Source of the DNA: Aristophania vespae
GTDB lineage: Bacteria > Pseudomonadota > Alphaproteobacteria > Acetobacterales > Acetobacteraceae
DNA: 64,000 nt
Assembly: GCF_009906835.1 (NCBI RefSeq)
Contig: NZ_CP047652.1
Coordinates: 1,550,001-1,614,000, forward strand
Reading direction: 5' to 3'
Of the stretch, positions 37,928-46,132 are shown one piece after another (the stretch's first letter is position 1; each line of letters opens with the position of its first letter). A program made the translations under genes and the position numbers. A model generated the notes under the pieces. That model saw only the letters and a program-made list of their open reading frames with translations. It did no database searches and was not told where the DNA came from.

Positions 37928-38437
37928 TCACTCATCACTATCACTATCTACAGCATCGACTGTATGAGCACCGATAATATTTACTATATCTAACGCCCGC
38001 GCATGAATGAGCCGGTTGCGAGTAGGAGAGAACTTCAAACCCGACTTCGTTCCTTTACCCATAGCTGGTGCACATATCTTAATCATATTTTCACCATCTT
38101 TCTTGGGTAATTTTTTTAAGTCATATGACATGACCACATATTGCCAAGAACAGGCCTCTATCATGGCAGGAACAATATCGCTCCGGTCCCGATACTCCCA
38201 CAAAGTATCGGCCACTCTGGTCACACTGGCATAATCACCAGCATAGGCATTTTGATAATCTTGGATAAAGTTTTCTTGAGCTTCAGCGCATTCTGACTTG
38301 GTGTGAGTATCACCACAATAAAACTCATAAGTTTTTGCCTCTTTTATGGCATCTTCATTTGTAAATGGTTTCGCATGGGCCGAAACACAATATATCAGGG
38401 CAGCACTGCCAAAAATGGTTTTTACTAATTTAAGCAT
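37928..38437 (-). CDS. Array member 3: small exported cysteine protein
   Basis: 169 residues, signal peptide MLKLVKTIFGSAALIYCVSAHA, mature start KPFTNEDAI. It has the four family cysteines (EFYC, KSEC, EACSW, IKICA) and the QDYQNAYAGDYASVTRVADTLWEYRD core. The C-terminus is short and acidic (HTVDAVDSDSDE) and lacks the DHD…HAG.GW tail. Closest to members 4 and 5. Confidence 0.72.
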   Translation of the reverse strand: MLKLVKTIFGSAALIYCVSAHAKPFTNEDAIKEAKTYEFYCGDTHTKSECAEAQENFIQDYQNAYAGDYASVTRVADTLWEYRDRSDIVPAMIEACSWQYVVMSYDLKKLPKKDGENMIKICAPAMGKGTKSGLKFSPTRNRLIHARALDIVNIIGAHTVDAVDSDSDE

Positions 38438-38528
38438 GAATAATATTCCTTTAAGCCAATCTTACGGCGCAGTGTCACTGCGTTTTACGTTTTGGAACAT
38501 GGGAGAGCAATTTTGAGACCTGCTTTAG

Positions 38529-39026
38529 TCACTCATCACTATCTACGGCATGAACTGTATGTGCCTTAATAACTTCCATTATGTCTAAGGCCCGTAATGC
38601 GATCAGCCGAAAGCCGGGAGAGAAACGTGAATCCGCATCCTTAATTTTGCCCGTAATTGGCGTGGCCATTTTATAGGCCTTTAAAGACTCTTTTTGGGAA
38701 AATGTTCCCGATAAAATCACTCCGTATACATAATCCCACGCGCTAGCATCTAACAGGCTAGTAATATCGCTCCGAGACCGATACTCCCACAAAGCATCAG
38801 TCACTTTAATCATGCTAGGACGATCACCAGCATAAGCATTTTGATAGTCCTGAATAAAGTTTTTTCGAGCTTCCGCGCATTCTGACTTGGTGTGAGTATC
38901 ACCGCAGTAAAACACATAAGTTTTTGCCTCATTTATGGCATCTTCATTTGTAAATGGTTTCGCGGAGGCCGAAACACAATATATCAAAGCTACACAGCCA
39001 AAGATGGTTTTTACTAATTTAAGCAT
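38529..39026 (-). CDS. Array member 4: small exported protein lacking cysteines 3 and 4
   Basis: 165 residues, signal peptide MLKLVKTIFGCVALIYCVSASA. Cysteines 1 and 2 (VFYC, KSEC) remain. Cysteine 3 is changed to Ser (LLDASAWDYV) and cysteine 4 is also gone (LKAYKMATPI). Loss of both together suggests that they normally pair. The core DYQNAYAGDRPSMIKVTDALWEYRSR is kept, and the tail is short (HAVDSDE). Possibly altered or relaxed function. Confidence 0.7.
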   Translation of the reverse strand: MLKLVKTIFGCVALIYCVSASAKPFTNEDAINEAKTYVFYCGDTHTKSECAEARKNFIQDYQNAYAGDRPSMIKVTDALWEYRSRSDITSLLDASAWDYVYGVILSGTFSQKESLKAYKMATPITGKIKDADSRFSPGFRLIALRALDIMEVIKAHTVHAVDSDE

Positions 39027-39115
39027 AAAGAATATCTTTTCAGGACAATCAATAAAGGGGGAAATGACAGGTTTTTCCGTTTTGGAAACAAAATGAATAA
39101 TTCTTGATCATTATG

Positions 39116-39619
39116 TCACTTTTTCCCATCAGAATTTCCTTTCACCCGATGGACTGTATGCGCCCCTATAATTCGTCCTATTTCGTAAATCCGCGTGACC
39201 AAAAACCGCTGGCCATACCCAAGTCGTAAATTTGGATCTCCAGCGGAAAACAGACTACACATGCTTTCCCAACCATGTTGCTGTCCTGGAAGTCTTTGTT
39301 CTGGCTTCACGGGGATAAGAAAAAGTTGCCATGCACAAACATCTAGCAAGGTAGAAGCATCATCCCTAGACCGATACTCCCGCAATGCATGAACGACTTT
39401 TTCCTGCGCAGTACGGTCATCGGCATAAGCATTCTGATAGTCCTTAATAAAGGCTTTTCGGGCTAGCGTGCACTCTGACTTTGTATGAGTGTCACCACAA
39501 TAAAACTCGTAATTTTTGGCCTCATTTATGGCATCTTCATTTGTGAATGGCTTTGCGTAAGCCGAAACACAATATATCAGGGCAGCACTGCCAAAGACGA
39601 TTTTCGTTAATTTAAACAT
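39116..39619 (-). CDS. Array member 5: small exported cysteine protein
   Basis: 167 residues from MFKLTKIVFGSAALIYCVSAYA (a second ATG one codon upstream is possible). Four cysteines (EFYC, KSEC, LDVCAW, ESMCS), core KDYQNAYADDRTAQEKVVHALREYRSRDD and a short basic tail (HRVKGNSDGKK). Closest to members 3 and 4, suggesting recent tandem duplication of this sub-block. Confidence 0.72.
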   Translation of the reverse strand: MFKLTKIVFGSAALIYCVSAYAKPFTNEDAINEAKNYEFYCGDTHTKSECTLARKAFIKDYQNAYADDRTAQEKVVHALREYRSRDDASTLLDVCAWQLFLIPVKPEQRLPGQQHGWESMCSLFSAGDPNLRLGYGQRFLVTRIYEIGRIIGAHTVHRVKGNSDGKK

Positions 39620-39718
39620 CAATAATATCTTTTCAGGACAATCAATAAAGCAGAAAGTGACGGGTTTTTTCGATTTAATAAAACTTGGTGAATAATTTTC
39701 AGCCTTGCTTTATTACTT

Positions 39719-40267
39719 TCAGTCATCCCACCCCAGCCCGGCATGAGCTTGGTCATGGTCTCTTTCGACATTAAAATTAATCTCATCAATATCCACGAGA
39801 TGTGTTATGTGATATCCGATAATTTCCTTCATCGCCTTAACAAGCTTTTTAACAGTAGGCTCTATTTTGGGAACATCTGAAGCATTATAAACACCAAAAA
39901 ACGGCTTACACATGAGGTTCAAATAAAGACGGTCTGTTGAGCGCTTATATTTTGATTTTGTTTGCGTAACTAATGTTTGCCAGGCGCAGGCTTCTTCTAA
40001 CGCAACATCATCCTTTTTGTCATAATATTCCCATATAATAGCGGCCACGTCTCTTTGAGCAAGATAGTCACCTGCAAAAGCATTTTGATACTCTTTAACA
40101 AGAAGATTATGGGCTACTTCACAATCTGACTTTTTATGATTGTCACAAGAAAAATGAAGTCTGTTTAACAGTTTAATCGCCTCTTCATTACCAGATATTT
40201 CGGCTCGGGCAGAAACGCAATAAGTCAGCGTAATAGCACAAAGCATGGTTTTTATTAGTTTTGACAT
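39719..40267 (-). CDS. Array member 6: small exported cysteine protein
   Basis: 182 residues from MSKLIKTMLCAITLTYCVSARA (an ATG 21 bases upstream would add seven residues before the signal peptide). Four cysteines (HFSC, KSDC, EEACAW, LMCKP), core KEYQNAFAGDYLAQRDVAAIIWEYYDK, and the long tail DIDEINFNVERDHDQAHAGL. The conserved tail is almost identical to that of member 2 although the genes are not adjacent, which suggests gene conversion or selection on the tail. Confidence 0.72.
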   Translation of the reverse strand: MSKLIKTMLCAITLTYCVSARAEISGNEEAIKLLNRLHFSCDNHKKSDCEVAHNLLVKEYQNAFAGDYLAQRDVAAIIWEYYDKKDDVALEEACAWQTLVTQTKSKYKRSTDRLYLNLMCKPFFGVYNASDVPKIEPTVKKLVKAMKEIIGYHITHLVDIDEINFNVERDHDQAHAGLGWDD

Positions 40268-40422
40268 AATTAAAATCCCTTCGGACATTTCTTATGACAA
40301 ATATCAATATCAAACAATCACATCATTAAAGATATTATTGTATATGGTTCATTATATGTCTATTTTGATTATCATTAAAATTTTCACTATTATATAACTA
40401 CTTATAAACAATTTTCAAAAAG

Positions 40423-40448
40423 AAAAGCCGCTCAAATAGAGCGGCTTT
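40423..40448 (-). terminator. Terminator of array member 7 (leftward)
   Basis: A 10-bp stem AAAGCCGCTC/GAGCGGCTTT with a 5-nt loop, followed on the minus strand by TTCTTTTTG. It lies 35 bp after the stop of the gene ending at 40484. Confidence 0.75.
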
Positions 40449-40483
40449 CCATATAGCAGAAAGGCAATTAATAACCTCAAAGC

Positions 40484-41038
40484 TTAATATTTATCACTCC
40501 AGCCCACGCCAGCATGTGACTCTTCATGGTCTCTTTTGACGTCAAAATCCATTTCTTCAACATTTACGAGATGGACTGTACGAGCCTGAATGTTTTTCTT
40601 TATTTCTTCGATTTTCTTCTCAACAACATCCGCAGGAGCATAAGATTGTGGAGGTTTGTCGTCCCCACTTAGATGACTACACATGTCTTTTTGATCATAG
40701 ATTTCAATTCCATTTTTATATATTGTATCAGTCCGCACGACTATGGTTTCCCAGGCGCAGGCTCCTATCTGACTATTAAGATCCTGCCCGTCGCGGTGCT
40801 TCCAAATAGTCTTTGCTACATTTTTCTGAGCAAAAAAATCACCCGCATAGGCGTTCTGATATTCTTTTATGAATTGCTTTCGATCAGCTCGACATTTTAA
40901 CTTGTCATCCTCACCACAAACAAACTTATATTTTTTTGCCTCAGCAACAGCATCCTGGTTTGTAAATGGTTTGGCATGGGCAGAGACGCAATATGTTAGG
41001 GCTATAGCGCCAAGCATAGTTTTCATTAGTTTTGACAT
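40484..41038 (-). CDS. Array member 7: small exported cysteine protein with operator-like site upstream
   Basis: 184 residues from MSKLMKTMLGAIALTYCVSAHA. The frame is open further upstream to 41260, but the signal peptide and an AAGGATTTTATTA ribosome site support 41038. Four cysteines (KFVC, KLKC, IGACAW, KDMCS), core KEYQNAYAGDFFAQKNVAKTIWKHRD and the tail DVKRDHEESHAGVGWSDKY. The palindrome TTTGAAACATGTTTCAAA lies 133-150 bp upstream of the start, matching sites at the phage left end and switch region. Confidence 0.73.
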   Translation of the reverse strand: MSKLMKTMLGAIALTYCVSAHAKPFTNQDAVAEAKKYKFVCGEDDKLKCRADRKQFIKEYQNAYAGDFFAQKNVAKTIWKHRDGQDLNSQIGACAWETIVVRTDTIYKNGIEIYDQKDMCSHLSGDDKPPQSYAPADVVEKKIEEIKKNIQARTVHLVNVEEMDFDVKRDHEESHAGVGWSDKY

Positions 41039-41170
41039 TAATAAAATCCTTTCAAACTTCTTTTCATATATAAAGAATAATAGGTCATATTCCTTTCTTT
41101 GATACTCAATTTTCAAAGAGGATGAAATAGCAACCCTGCCAAAAATGAGTTCGCAACAGCCAATACTTAC

Positions 41171-41188
41171 TTTGAAACATGTTTCAAA
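41171..41188. promoter_or_regulatory. Perfect 18-bp palindrome upstream of array member 7
   Basis: TTTGAAACATGTTTCAAA, a perfect palindrome. It is nearly identical to TTTGAAACGTGTTTCAGA at 22668-22685 and shares GAACATGTTTC-like sequence with 23699-23709 beside the phage repressor and ner genes. A shared phage regulator is a reasonable inference. Confidence 0.55.
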
Positions 41189-41309
41189 CAAATCTACCGC
41201 CCTCAAGGCACGTTGCAAGATATATTTTACTCTAGCCTGCACATAGTTTTGGGCAGACATTCTTTTATTTTATCACGATTCATTAACAGAATATTAGCGC
41301 TATCCATAG

Positions 41310-41340
41310 AAAAAGCCGCCTCATTTAGACGGCTTTTTTG
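41310..41340. terminator. Terminator of array member 8
   Basis: An 11-bp stem AAAAGCCGCCT/AGACGGCTTTT with one mismatch, T-run on both strands. It lies about 20 bp after the stop of the gene ending at 41361. Confidence 0.75.
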
Positions 41341-41360
41341 TGACAGAAAGACGATAATCC

Positions 41361-41891
41361 TCAATCAGCGCTATCTGCTCCATCCGAAACGTCTTTATCA
41401 TAATCTATTTGGATGAAATCAAAAACTTCAAAGTCTGCGGGATACACCGTATGAATAGCGATAATTTTTTTTATTTGCTCGACCCGCTTTTGAATAGCAA
41501 GTGACGACTTTTTATCAGCCGTAGCAAACTGGCACATTTTTTTTGTGCGATCATCATCTGAAGGAACTTTAGAGTTTGATGAGCTGGACATGGCTATAGT
41601 CTGCCATGCACAGGCGCCTATCTGACTGGCAGCATTCTCTGGATCACGATACTTCCAAATAGCGTAAGCTACTTCTCTCTGGGCCTCAAAAACCCCCGCA
41701 TAGGCACTCTGATATTCTTTGATAAAGATTTTCTGATCATGTTCACAACGTGCCTTATCATGATTGCCACAAACAAGCTTAAAGCTATTTGCCTCCGCAA
41801 TAGCGTCTTCATTTGTGAATGGCTTGGCGTGAGCAGAAACGCAATATGTTAGGGCAACAGCCCCTAGCATAGTTTTCAGTAACTTCGACAT
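41361..41891 (-). CDS. Array member 8: small exported cysteine protein, divergent tail
   Basis: 176 residues with signal peptide MSKLLKTMLGAVALTYCVSAHA, identical to that of member 9. Four cysteines (KLVC, KARC, IGACAW, KKMCQ) and core KEYQSAYAGVFEAQREVAYAIWKYRD. The tail diverges into an acidic sequence (FDFIQIDYDKDVSDGADSAD) and lacks HAG.GW. The upstream region closely matches that of member 9, evidence of a recent duplication followed by change in the 3' part. Ribosome site GGAGAGGGTTTTATCA. Confidence 0.73.
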   Translation of the reverse strand: MSKLLKTMLGAVALTYCVSAHAKPFTNEDAIAEANSFKLVCGNHDKARCEHDQKIFIKEYQSAYAGVFEAQREVAYAIWKYRDPENAASQIGACAWQTIAMSSSSNSKVPSDDDRTKKMCQFATADKKSSLAIQKRVEQIKKIIAIHTVYPADFEVFDFIQIDYDKDVSDGADSAD

Positions 41892-42131
41892 TGATAAAAC
41901 CCTCTCCTAGTTTCCTATATAAAGAATAATAAATCATTCCCTTTTGATACCCAGTTTTGCACTTAAACGGAATAGTCGCTTCAAGTCATTGCTCAGACAA
42001 ACATAAAATAAAAAACAACCACATTTGGGAATTCTTCTATTTTGATTATAGTGTCACTGTCACGATATCGCGAAATTACTAGTAAATGCCGTCTACTTCC
42101 AGCTCTGGCATCCCCTTCAAAGTCCCATAAG

Positions 42132-42158
42132 AAAAAGCCGCCCCACTAAGGCGGCTTT
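42132..42158 (-). terminator. Terminator of array member 9 (leftward)
   Basis: A 9-bp stem AAAGCCGCC/GGCGGCTTT with a 7-nt loop, then TTTTTC on the minus strand, 26 bp after the stop of the gene ending at 42185. Confidence 0.8.
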
Positions 42159-42184
42159 CCATATAACAAAGAAATAATCCTCAA

Positions 42185-42739
42185 TCAGTCCTGTGTGCTC
42201 CAGCCTACGCCAGCATGTTTCTCGTCATGATCTCTTCTGACAACAAAATCCATTTCTTTAATATCTACGGGATGAACCGTACGAGCATTTATAATCTTTT
42301 TAATTTGCGCAACACGCTCACGAACAGTCGGGCCATTCTTATAAATTAACGCAGCATTATCATCTTCAGAAAAATCGCACTTTATCTCCACATCTACACG
42401 ATCATTAGACTGCTTATATCTTGATGGGGTAAACACGAATATGGTCGACCAGGCACAAGCCTCTATATGGCTGGCAGGATCCTCTGGGTCACGATATTTC
42501 CAAATGGCATCAGCCACATTACGCTGCGCCTGATAATCACCAACATAGGCATTTTGATATTCTTTAATGAATGTTTTCAGATCGTCTTCACAACTTGACT
42601 TGTCCTTGCGACTACTACACTTAAAATTGAAGTTCTTTGCTTCAATAATGGCATCATGATTTGTGAATGGCTTGGCGTGAGCAGAGACGCAATATGTTAG
42701 GGCAACAGCCCCTAGCATAGTTTTCAGTAACTTCGACAT
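42185..42739 (-). CDS. Array member 9: small exported cysteine protein
   Basis: 184 residues with the same signal peptide as member 8. Four cysteines (NFKC, KSSC, IEACAW, EIKCD), core KEYQNAYVGDYQAQRNVADAIWKYRD, and the long tail DIKEMDFVVRRDHDEKHAGVGW. Rightmost intact member of the array. Upstream lies 680 bp with a further array-type terminator but no gene. No known domain recognised; the YQNAYAGDYQAQRNVA segment is reminiscent of short secreted alphaproteobacterial proteins of unknown role. Confidence 0.73.
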   Translation of the reverse strand: MSKLLKTMLGAVALTYCVSAHAKPFTNHDAIIEAKNFNFKCSSRKDKSSCEDDLKTFIKEYQNAYVGDYQAQRNVADAIWKYRDPEDPASHIEACAWSTIFVFTPSRYKQSNDRVDVEIKCDFSEDDNAALIYKNGPTVRERVAQIKKIINARTVHPVDIKEMDFVVRRDHDEKHAGVGWSTQD

Positions 42740-43364
42740 TGATAAAACCCTCTCCTAGTTTCCTATATAAAGAATAACGCATTCTTCCTCCCTTTCTGAT
42801 ACCCAGTTTCGGGCTTAAACAAAATAGCTTTGAAGCTAAAATACTTTCTAGAAATATCTACTTTTTGCTATTCATTAACAATGTGTTAACGCCAGCCTTG
42901 CCGTTACTAAGCCAAAAACACATTTCATTTGGGTAGCTCTTCATTTCGATTATAACGCCATTACCACGATATTACGTAACTCTTGATACAGGCCGTTTGC
43001 TTCTGGCTCAGGTTTTTCCCTTAAAGTCTTGAAATAGCATTTCGTTTCAATCTAGAAAGGAATTTTTCCCAAAAACGCTTAGAGAGTGATGGCCTGTCAA
43101 ACTCACCACCCAAAAAGAAAAAGCCGCTCAGAGAGGGCGGCTTTCTGAATGCTGGGAAAGTAATAAATAATCTGCCAGTTTTGCGCTCAAACAAAATAAC
43201 TTTGTAGCAAAAGCGCTCTTGCAGTGGCCGATATCAATTTTCAAACGCTCTTCAAACAATTTCGAACAGGGCTGCAGGCTTTGCAGTCTGCTTCAGGATA
43301 GATTTTACCCCGGACTGCAAAAAATGTCTGTGCGGTAAAATATGGAGCTGGTTTTATTGGCGCT
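42740..43364. other. Gene-free gap with probable scar of a deleted array member
   Basis: Contains the upstream region of member 9, then an array-type terminator (43116-43145), then sequence (CCAGTTTTGCGCTCAAACAAAATA near 43172) that resembles the upstream regions of members 8 and 9. A terminator directly followed by a promoter-type region, with no gene body between, is what deletion of one member would leave. Confidence 0.5.
43116..43145 (-). terminator. Orphan array-type terminator (leftward)
   Basis: A 10-bp stem AAAGCCGCTC/GGGCGGCTTT (one G-T pair), with TTTTCTTTTTG on the minus strand. No gene lies to its right in the leftward direction. Confidence 0.7.
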
Positions 43365-43389
43365 ATCGGGGGGTGGTTCTGGCCCCTGA
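43365..43389 (+). promoter_or_regulatory. Candidate late promoter element, copy 2 (before protease gene)
   Basis: Same 25-bp frame ATCGGGG-N11-CCCCTGA as at 28421 and 56575, with GTTCTGGCCCC shared exactly with copy 3. It ends 33 nt before the protease ATG, with a -10-like CTCATT at -15 to -10 from the ATG. In Mu the I-gene late promoter lies at this place. Confidence 0.65.
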
Positions 43390-43422
43390 ATAATCAGCTC
43401 TATTTCGCTCATTCTCGCCTGC

Positions 43423-44430
43423 ATGAGCGAGATGATAGAATTGCCCCTTCCGAAAGACGACAATAATGTGCCTGACTGGGTGCATTTACTCCCCTCCGGG
43501 TCGTTCTCCGCTGCTGGCGGGAGCAGAACGCTGCGCGCTGAGGAGCTTCATGCCATTATAAGGGAGTCCATGAAGCAGGGGAAAATTGTGCTTGATGAAA
43601 ATCACAGCACAGATCTCGCTGCCCCCCGTGGCAAGACAGCCCCAGCCATGGGGTGGATTACAGCCATGCAGGTGCGTGATGACGGCATTTGGGGTCGTGT
43701 CGAATGGACAAACCGCGGCAAAAACATCATGGCAGATAAGGCCTATAGGGCTATTTCGCCTGTTTTAAAAAGCGATTATCGCGGCCAGGTCATCCAGATC
43801 ATGCGGGCTTCTTTGACCAATAATCCTGATCTCTCTCTCCAGACCCTTCATTCACAACAGATACAGGAGGATGCGTTGACGTATCCACTTTCTGCACTGC
43901 GTACACGCCTCGGCCTGCCGGCTGATGCGGATGAAGCCGCCATCACCGCGGCGATTGCTTCAGCTTTAAAAGCTGCCAAGCTTTATGTTTTGCTTCGGAC
44001 TGGAGCGGCTCAGCTTGCTGGGCTGGATCAGTCAGATCAGACTATCACGGATGAGGCCATTCTCACAAAGCTCAGAGCAGGACAAGATCAGGTCTCGCTC
44101 CATGCGGCAAACCAAAAAGCCCTGCAAATACAGATTGACGAGCTAAAAACCGCCAATGCCCGCATGGCAGGTGAGAGATTTGTCGAAATAGCCGGTCAGA
44201 AAAAGGCCATTACGAGTGAGCTGAAAACACAGCTTATTACGCTCCATGCCTCTAACCCTGAATTGGCAAGAACCATTGTAGCAGGTCTGGCTGATGCCCC
44301 CTCATCAGAGAGCGTTACACTTCATGGTGCTGCCTTGGCCATGCCACATGGAAACGCTCCGTCATTTAAAACCATTGATGCCGCGCTTGGCCTGACATCA
44401 GACGATCTGAAAAAAGGAGGGCTGGGATAA
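43423..44430 (+). CDS. Mu gpI-like (gp32) head maturation protease/scaffold
   Basis: A 335-residue protein. The N-terminal protease part has WVHLLPSGSFSAAGG, ELHAIIRESMKQGKIVLDENHSTD and APAMGWITAMQVRDDGIWGRVEWT, as in Mu I. The C-terminal half is helical and scaffold-like (QKALQIQIDELKTANARMAG). In Mu an internal start makes a separate scaffold (Z); I cannot confirm one here. It overlaps the next gene by one base (TAATG). It starts the capsid transcription unit behind a candidate late promoter. Confidence 0.9.
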   Translation: MSEMIELPLPKDDNNVPDWVHLLPSGSFSAAGGSRTLRAEELHAIIRESMKQGKIVLDENHSTDLAAPRGKTAPAMGWITAMQVRDDGIWGRVEWTNRGKNIMADKAYRAISPVLKSDYRGQVIQIMRASLTNNPDLSLQTLHSQQIQEDALTYPLSALRTRLGLPADADEAAITAAIASALKAAKLYVLLRTGAAQLAGLDQSDQTITDEAILTKLRAGQDQVSLHAANQKALQIQIDELKTANARMAGERFVEIAGQKKAITSELKTQLITLHASNPELARTIVAGLADAPSSESVTLHGAALAMPHGNAPSFKTIDAALGLTSDDLKKGGLG

Positions 44431-44912
44431 TGCTTACAAAAGACAGGGTGGTTTCTGAAAAATTTTCTACTCATGCACCAGAATTTGCTCATTCTGTAGC
44501 GGCAGGTCATTGCGTTTATCGCGGCTCTATTGTGGCAGTCTGTGAAGATGGCACCATTGTGCCGGCTGGGTCTCGCAACACAACCTCACCTTTGGTGGCG
44601 GCTATCGGCATTGCGCGGCAAGGTAGCGATAATAGAGAGGGTTCTTCATCGCCATCTCCCATATGGGTGCAAAAAGGCTGTTACGCTCTGCCCTTCGATC
44701 ATATGCCAAGCTGGGCCGCTATCGGGCAAGATGTTTATGCCATTGATGATGAGACAGTCTCGCTTAGTGATCATGACATGAGCGATCATGCCCCGGAGCA
44801 GACAGACGCGGCTGATGCCACAACACATAATGTAGCAAGCAGCGCCAAGCGGCTCAGGGCGGGCACACTCGCCGGAATTGAAGCCGGCCATGCTTTTGTG
44901 CTCATTTCCTGA
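44430..44912 (+). CDS. Phage head decoration-like protein (DUF2190 type)
   Basis: A 160-residue beta-rich protein at the Mu gp33 position, between protease and major head protein. The N-terminal part (VAAGHCVYRGSIVAVCEDGTIVPAG; LVAAIGIARQG) resembles DUF2190/decoration proteins that bind the capsid surface. The family assignment is moderate; position supports a head protein. Confidence 0.65.
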   Translation: MLTKDRVVSEKFSTHAPEFAHSVAAGHCVYRGSIVAVCEDGTIVPAGSRNTTSPLVAAIGIARQGSDNREGSSSPSPIWVQKGCYALPFDHMPSWAAIGQDVYAIDDETVSLSDHDMSDHAPEQTDAADATTHNVASSAKRLRAGTLAGIEAGHAFVLIS

Positions 44913-44925
44913 AGGTATAGGTAAC

Positions 44926-45882
44926 ATGGACATTAATATAGGTAATATCAACGCGTTAACGACACGCGTGAATTTGGCCTTTAACAAATATATTGAAACT
45001 GTCGATACGCATTACCAGCCTTTTACCATGGTGGTTCCCTCCTCTGCGGGAGAAAATCTTTATCCCCGCCTCATGGAGCTGCCAGGTTTTCGGGAATGGT
45101 TTGGCCAGCGCGTGGTGCATCGCATTGGTGAGGAAGGCCGCATTTCTGTTGCCAACCGCACTTTTGAGCAGACTTTCTCTATTCGTCGTGAAGATATTGA
45201 AGATGACCAGATGGGGTTTTTAACCCCTATTGTGCAGCAGCTCGCTTCTGATGCGGCTAGTCTGCCTGACAAGCTCATTTTTGAGCTTCTTGAAAATGGT
45301 CATAAAAATCGCGGCATGGATGGGCAATATTTCTTTGATCCTGACCATGAAGCTTATGACCAGACGGGCACATTAACGGCTTTTTCAAATATTATGCGCC
45401 CTGCTTCTGGCGAGGCTACAACAGCAGCATGGTACTTATTTAATACACGCCAGCCTATGAAGCCGATGATTTTCCAGAACCGTCGGAAATTCGTTATTCA
45501 GGCGCGCACCCAGCTTCAGCAGGGTAATGTATTTAATGGTAATGAGTTTGTATGGGGTGCTGACGGGCGCTGTGCTGCGGGTTATGGTCTGCATAATTTT
45601 GCCTTCCGCTCTACAGCTCCCTTAACGGCTGAAAATCTTGGCAAAGCTATTGGCCAGATGCAGGCGCAATATCGCCGTGATGGCACACCTTATAACACAC
45701 GGCCAGATATGATTTTCGTCCCCACTTCTTTAGAGGGGCCAGCGCGGCAGCTTATAGAAAAAGACTTCCTGCCTACCTTGGCACCTGATGGCAAGACTTA
45801 TGTCACGGGTTCTAATCCATGGAGCAGAACAGCCAAACTTGTGGTTTGCCCTTATCTCAATCCTTTGGCGGTAAGTGAATAA
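44926..45882 (+). CDS. Mu gpT-like (gp34) major head protein
   Basis: A 318-residue capsid protein. Diagnostic segments are MDINIGNINALTTRVNLAF at the start, HYQPFTMVVPSSAGENLYP, and RTFEQTFSIRREDIEDD. The ATG at 44926 is preceded by GAAGGTATAGG. The C-terminal half matches the gpT fold region (MIFVPTSLEGPARQLIEKD). Its stop overlaps the next start. Confidence 0.93.
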   Translation: MDINIGNINALTTRVNLAFNKYIETVDTHYQPFTMVVPSSAGENLYPRLMELPGFREWFGQRVVHRIGEEGRISVANRTFEQTFSIRREDIEDDQMGFLTPIVQQLASDAASLPDKLIFELLENGHKNRGMDGQYFFDPDHEAYDQTGTLTAFSNIMRPASGEATTAAWYLFNTRQPMKPMIFQNRRKFVIQARTQLQQGNVFNGNEFVWGADGRCAAGYGLHNFAFRSTAPLTAENLGKAIGQMQAQYRRDGTPYNTRPDMIFVPTSLEGPARQLIEKDFLPTLAPDGKTYVTGSNPWSRTAKLVVCPYLNPLAVSE

Positions 45883-46130
45883 TGTCGCGCAAAACAGACG
45901 AAAAACCGGCTGCCCCCCGCACAGAAATGATGCAGGCCCGCCTTCTTGGCGCTGCAAAAGACACTGAGCTGAAAGCAGGGACCATTTTGGTCACCTGCGT
46001 TTCACCCGGTTTCAGACGTGCAGGGATTGCTCATGAGCGCCTCAAAATTTGGGCGCGTGATGAATTGGAACCTGGCCAGATTGAGGCCATGCGCCAAGAG
46101 CCTAAACTGACCCTTATTGAGTTTGTCTAA
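45882..46130 (+). CDS. Mu gp35-like protein (HI1506 family)
   Basis: An 82-residue protein at the gp35 position. KAGTILVTCVSPGFRRAGIAH and a C-terminal helix-strand pattern are typical of the short HI1506-like proteins after the Mu capsid gene. Role in the virion is not established. It overlaps the capsid gene by one base. Confidence 0.75.
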   Translation: MSRKTDEKPAAPRTEMMQARLLGAAKDTELKAGTILVTCVSPGFRRAGIAHERLKIWARDELEPGQIEAMRQEPKLTLIEFV

Positions 46131-46132
46131 TC

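Noticed and set aside
41039-41260. N-terminal extension of array member 7 up to 41260
   Set aside because: The signal peptide and ribosome site place the start at 41038; the upstream part contains the promoter and palindrome and is not shared with paralogs.
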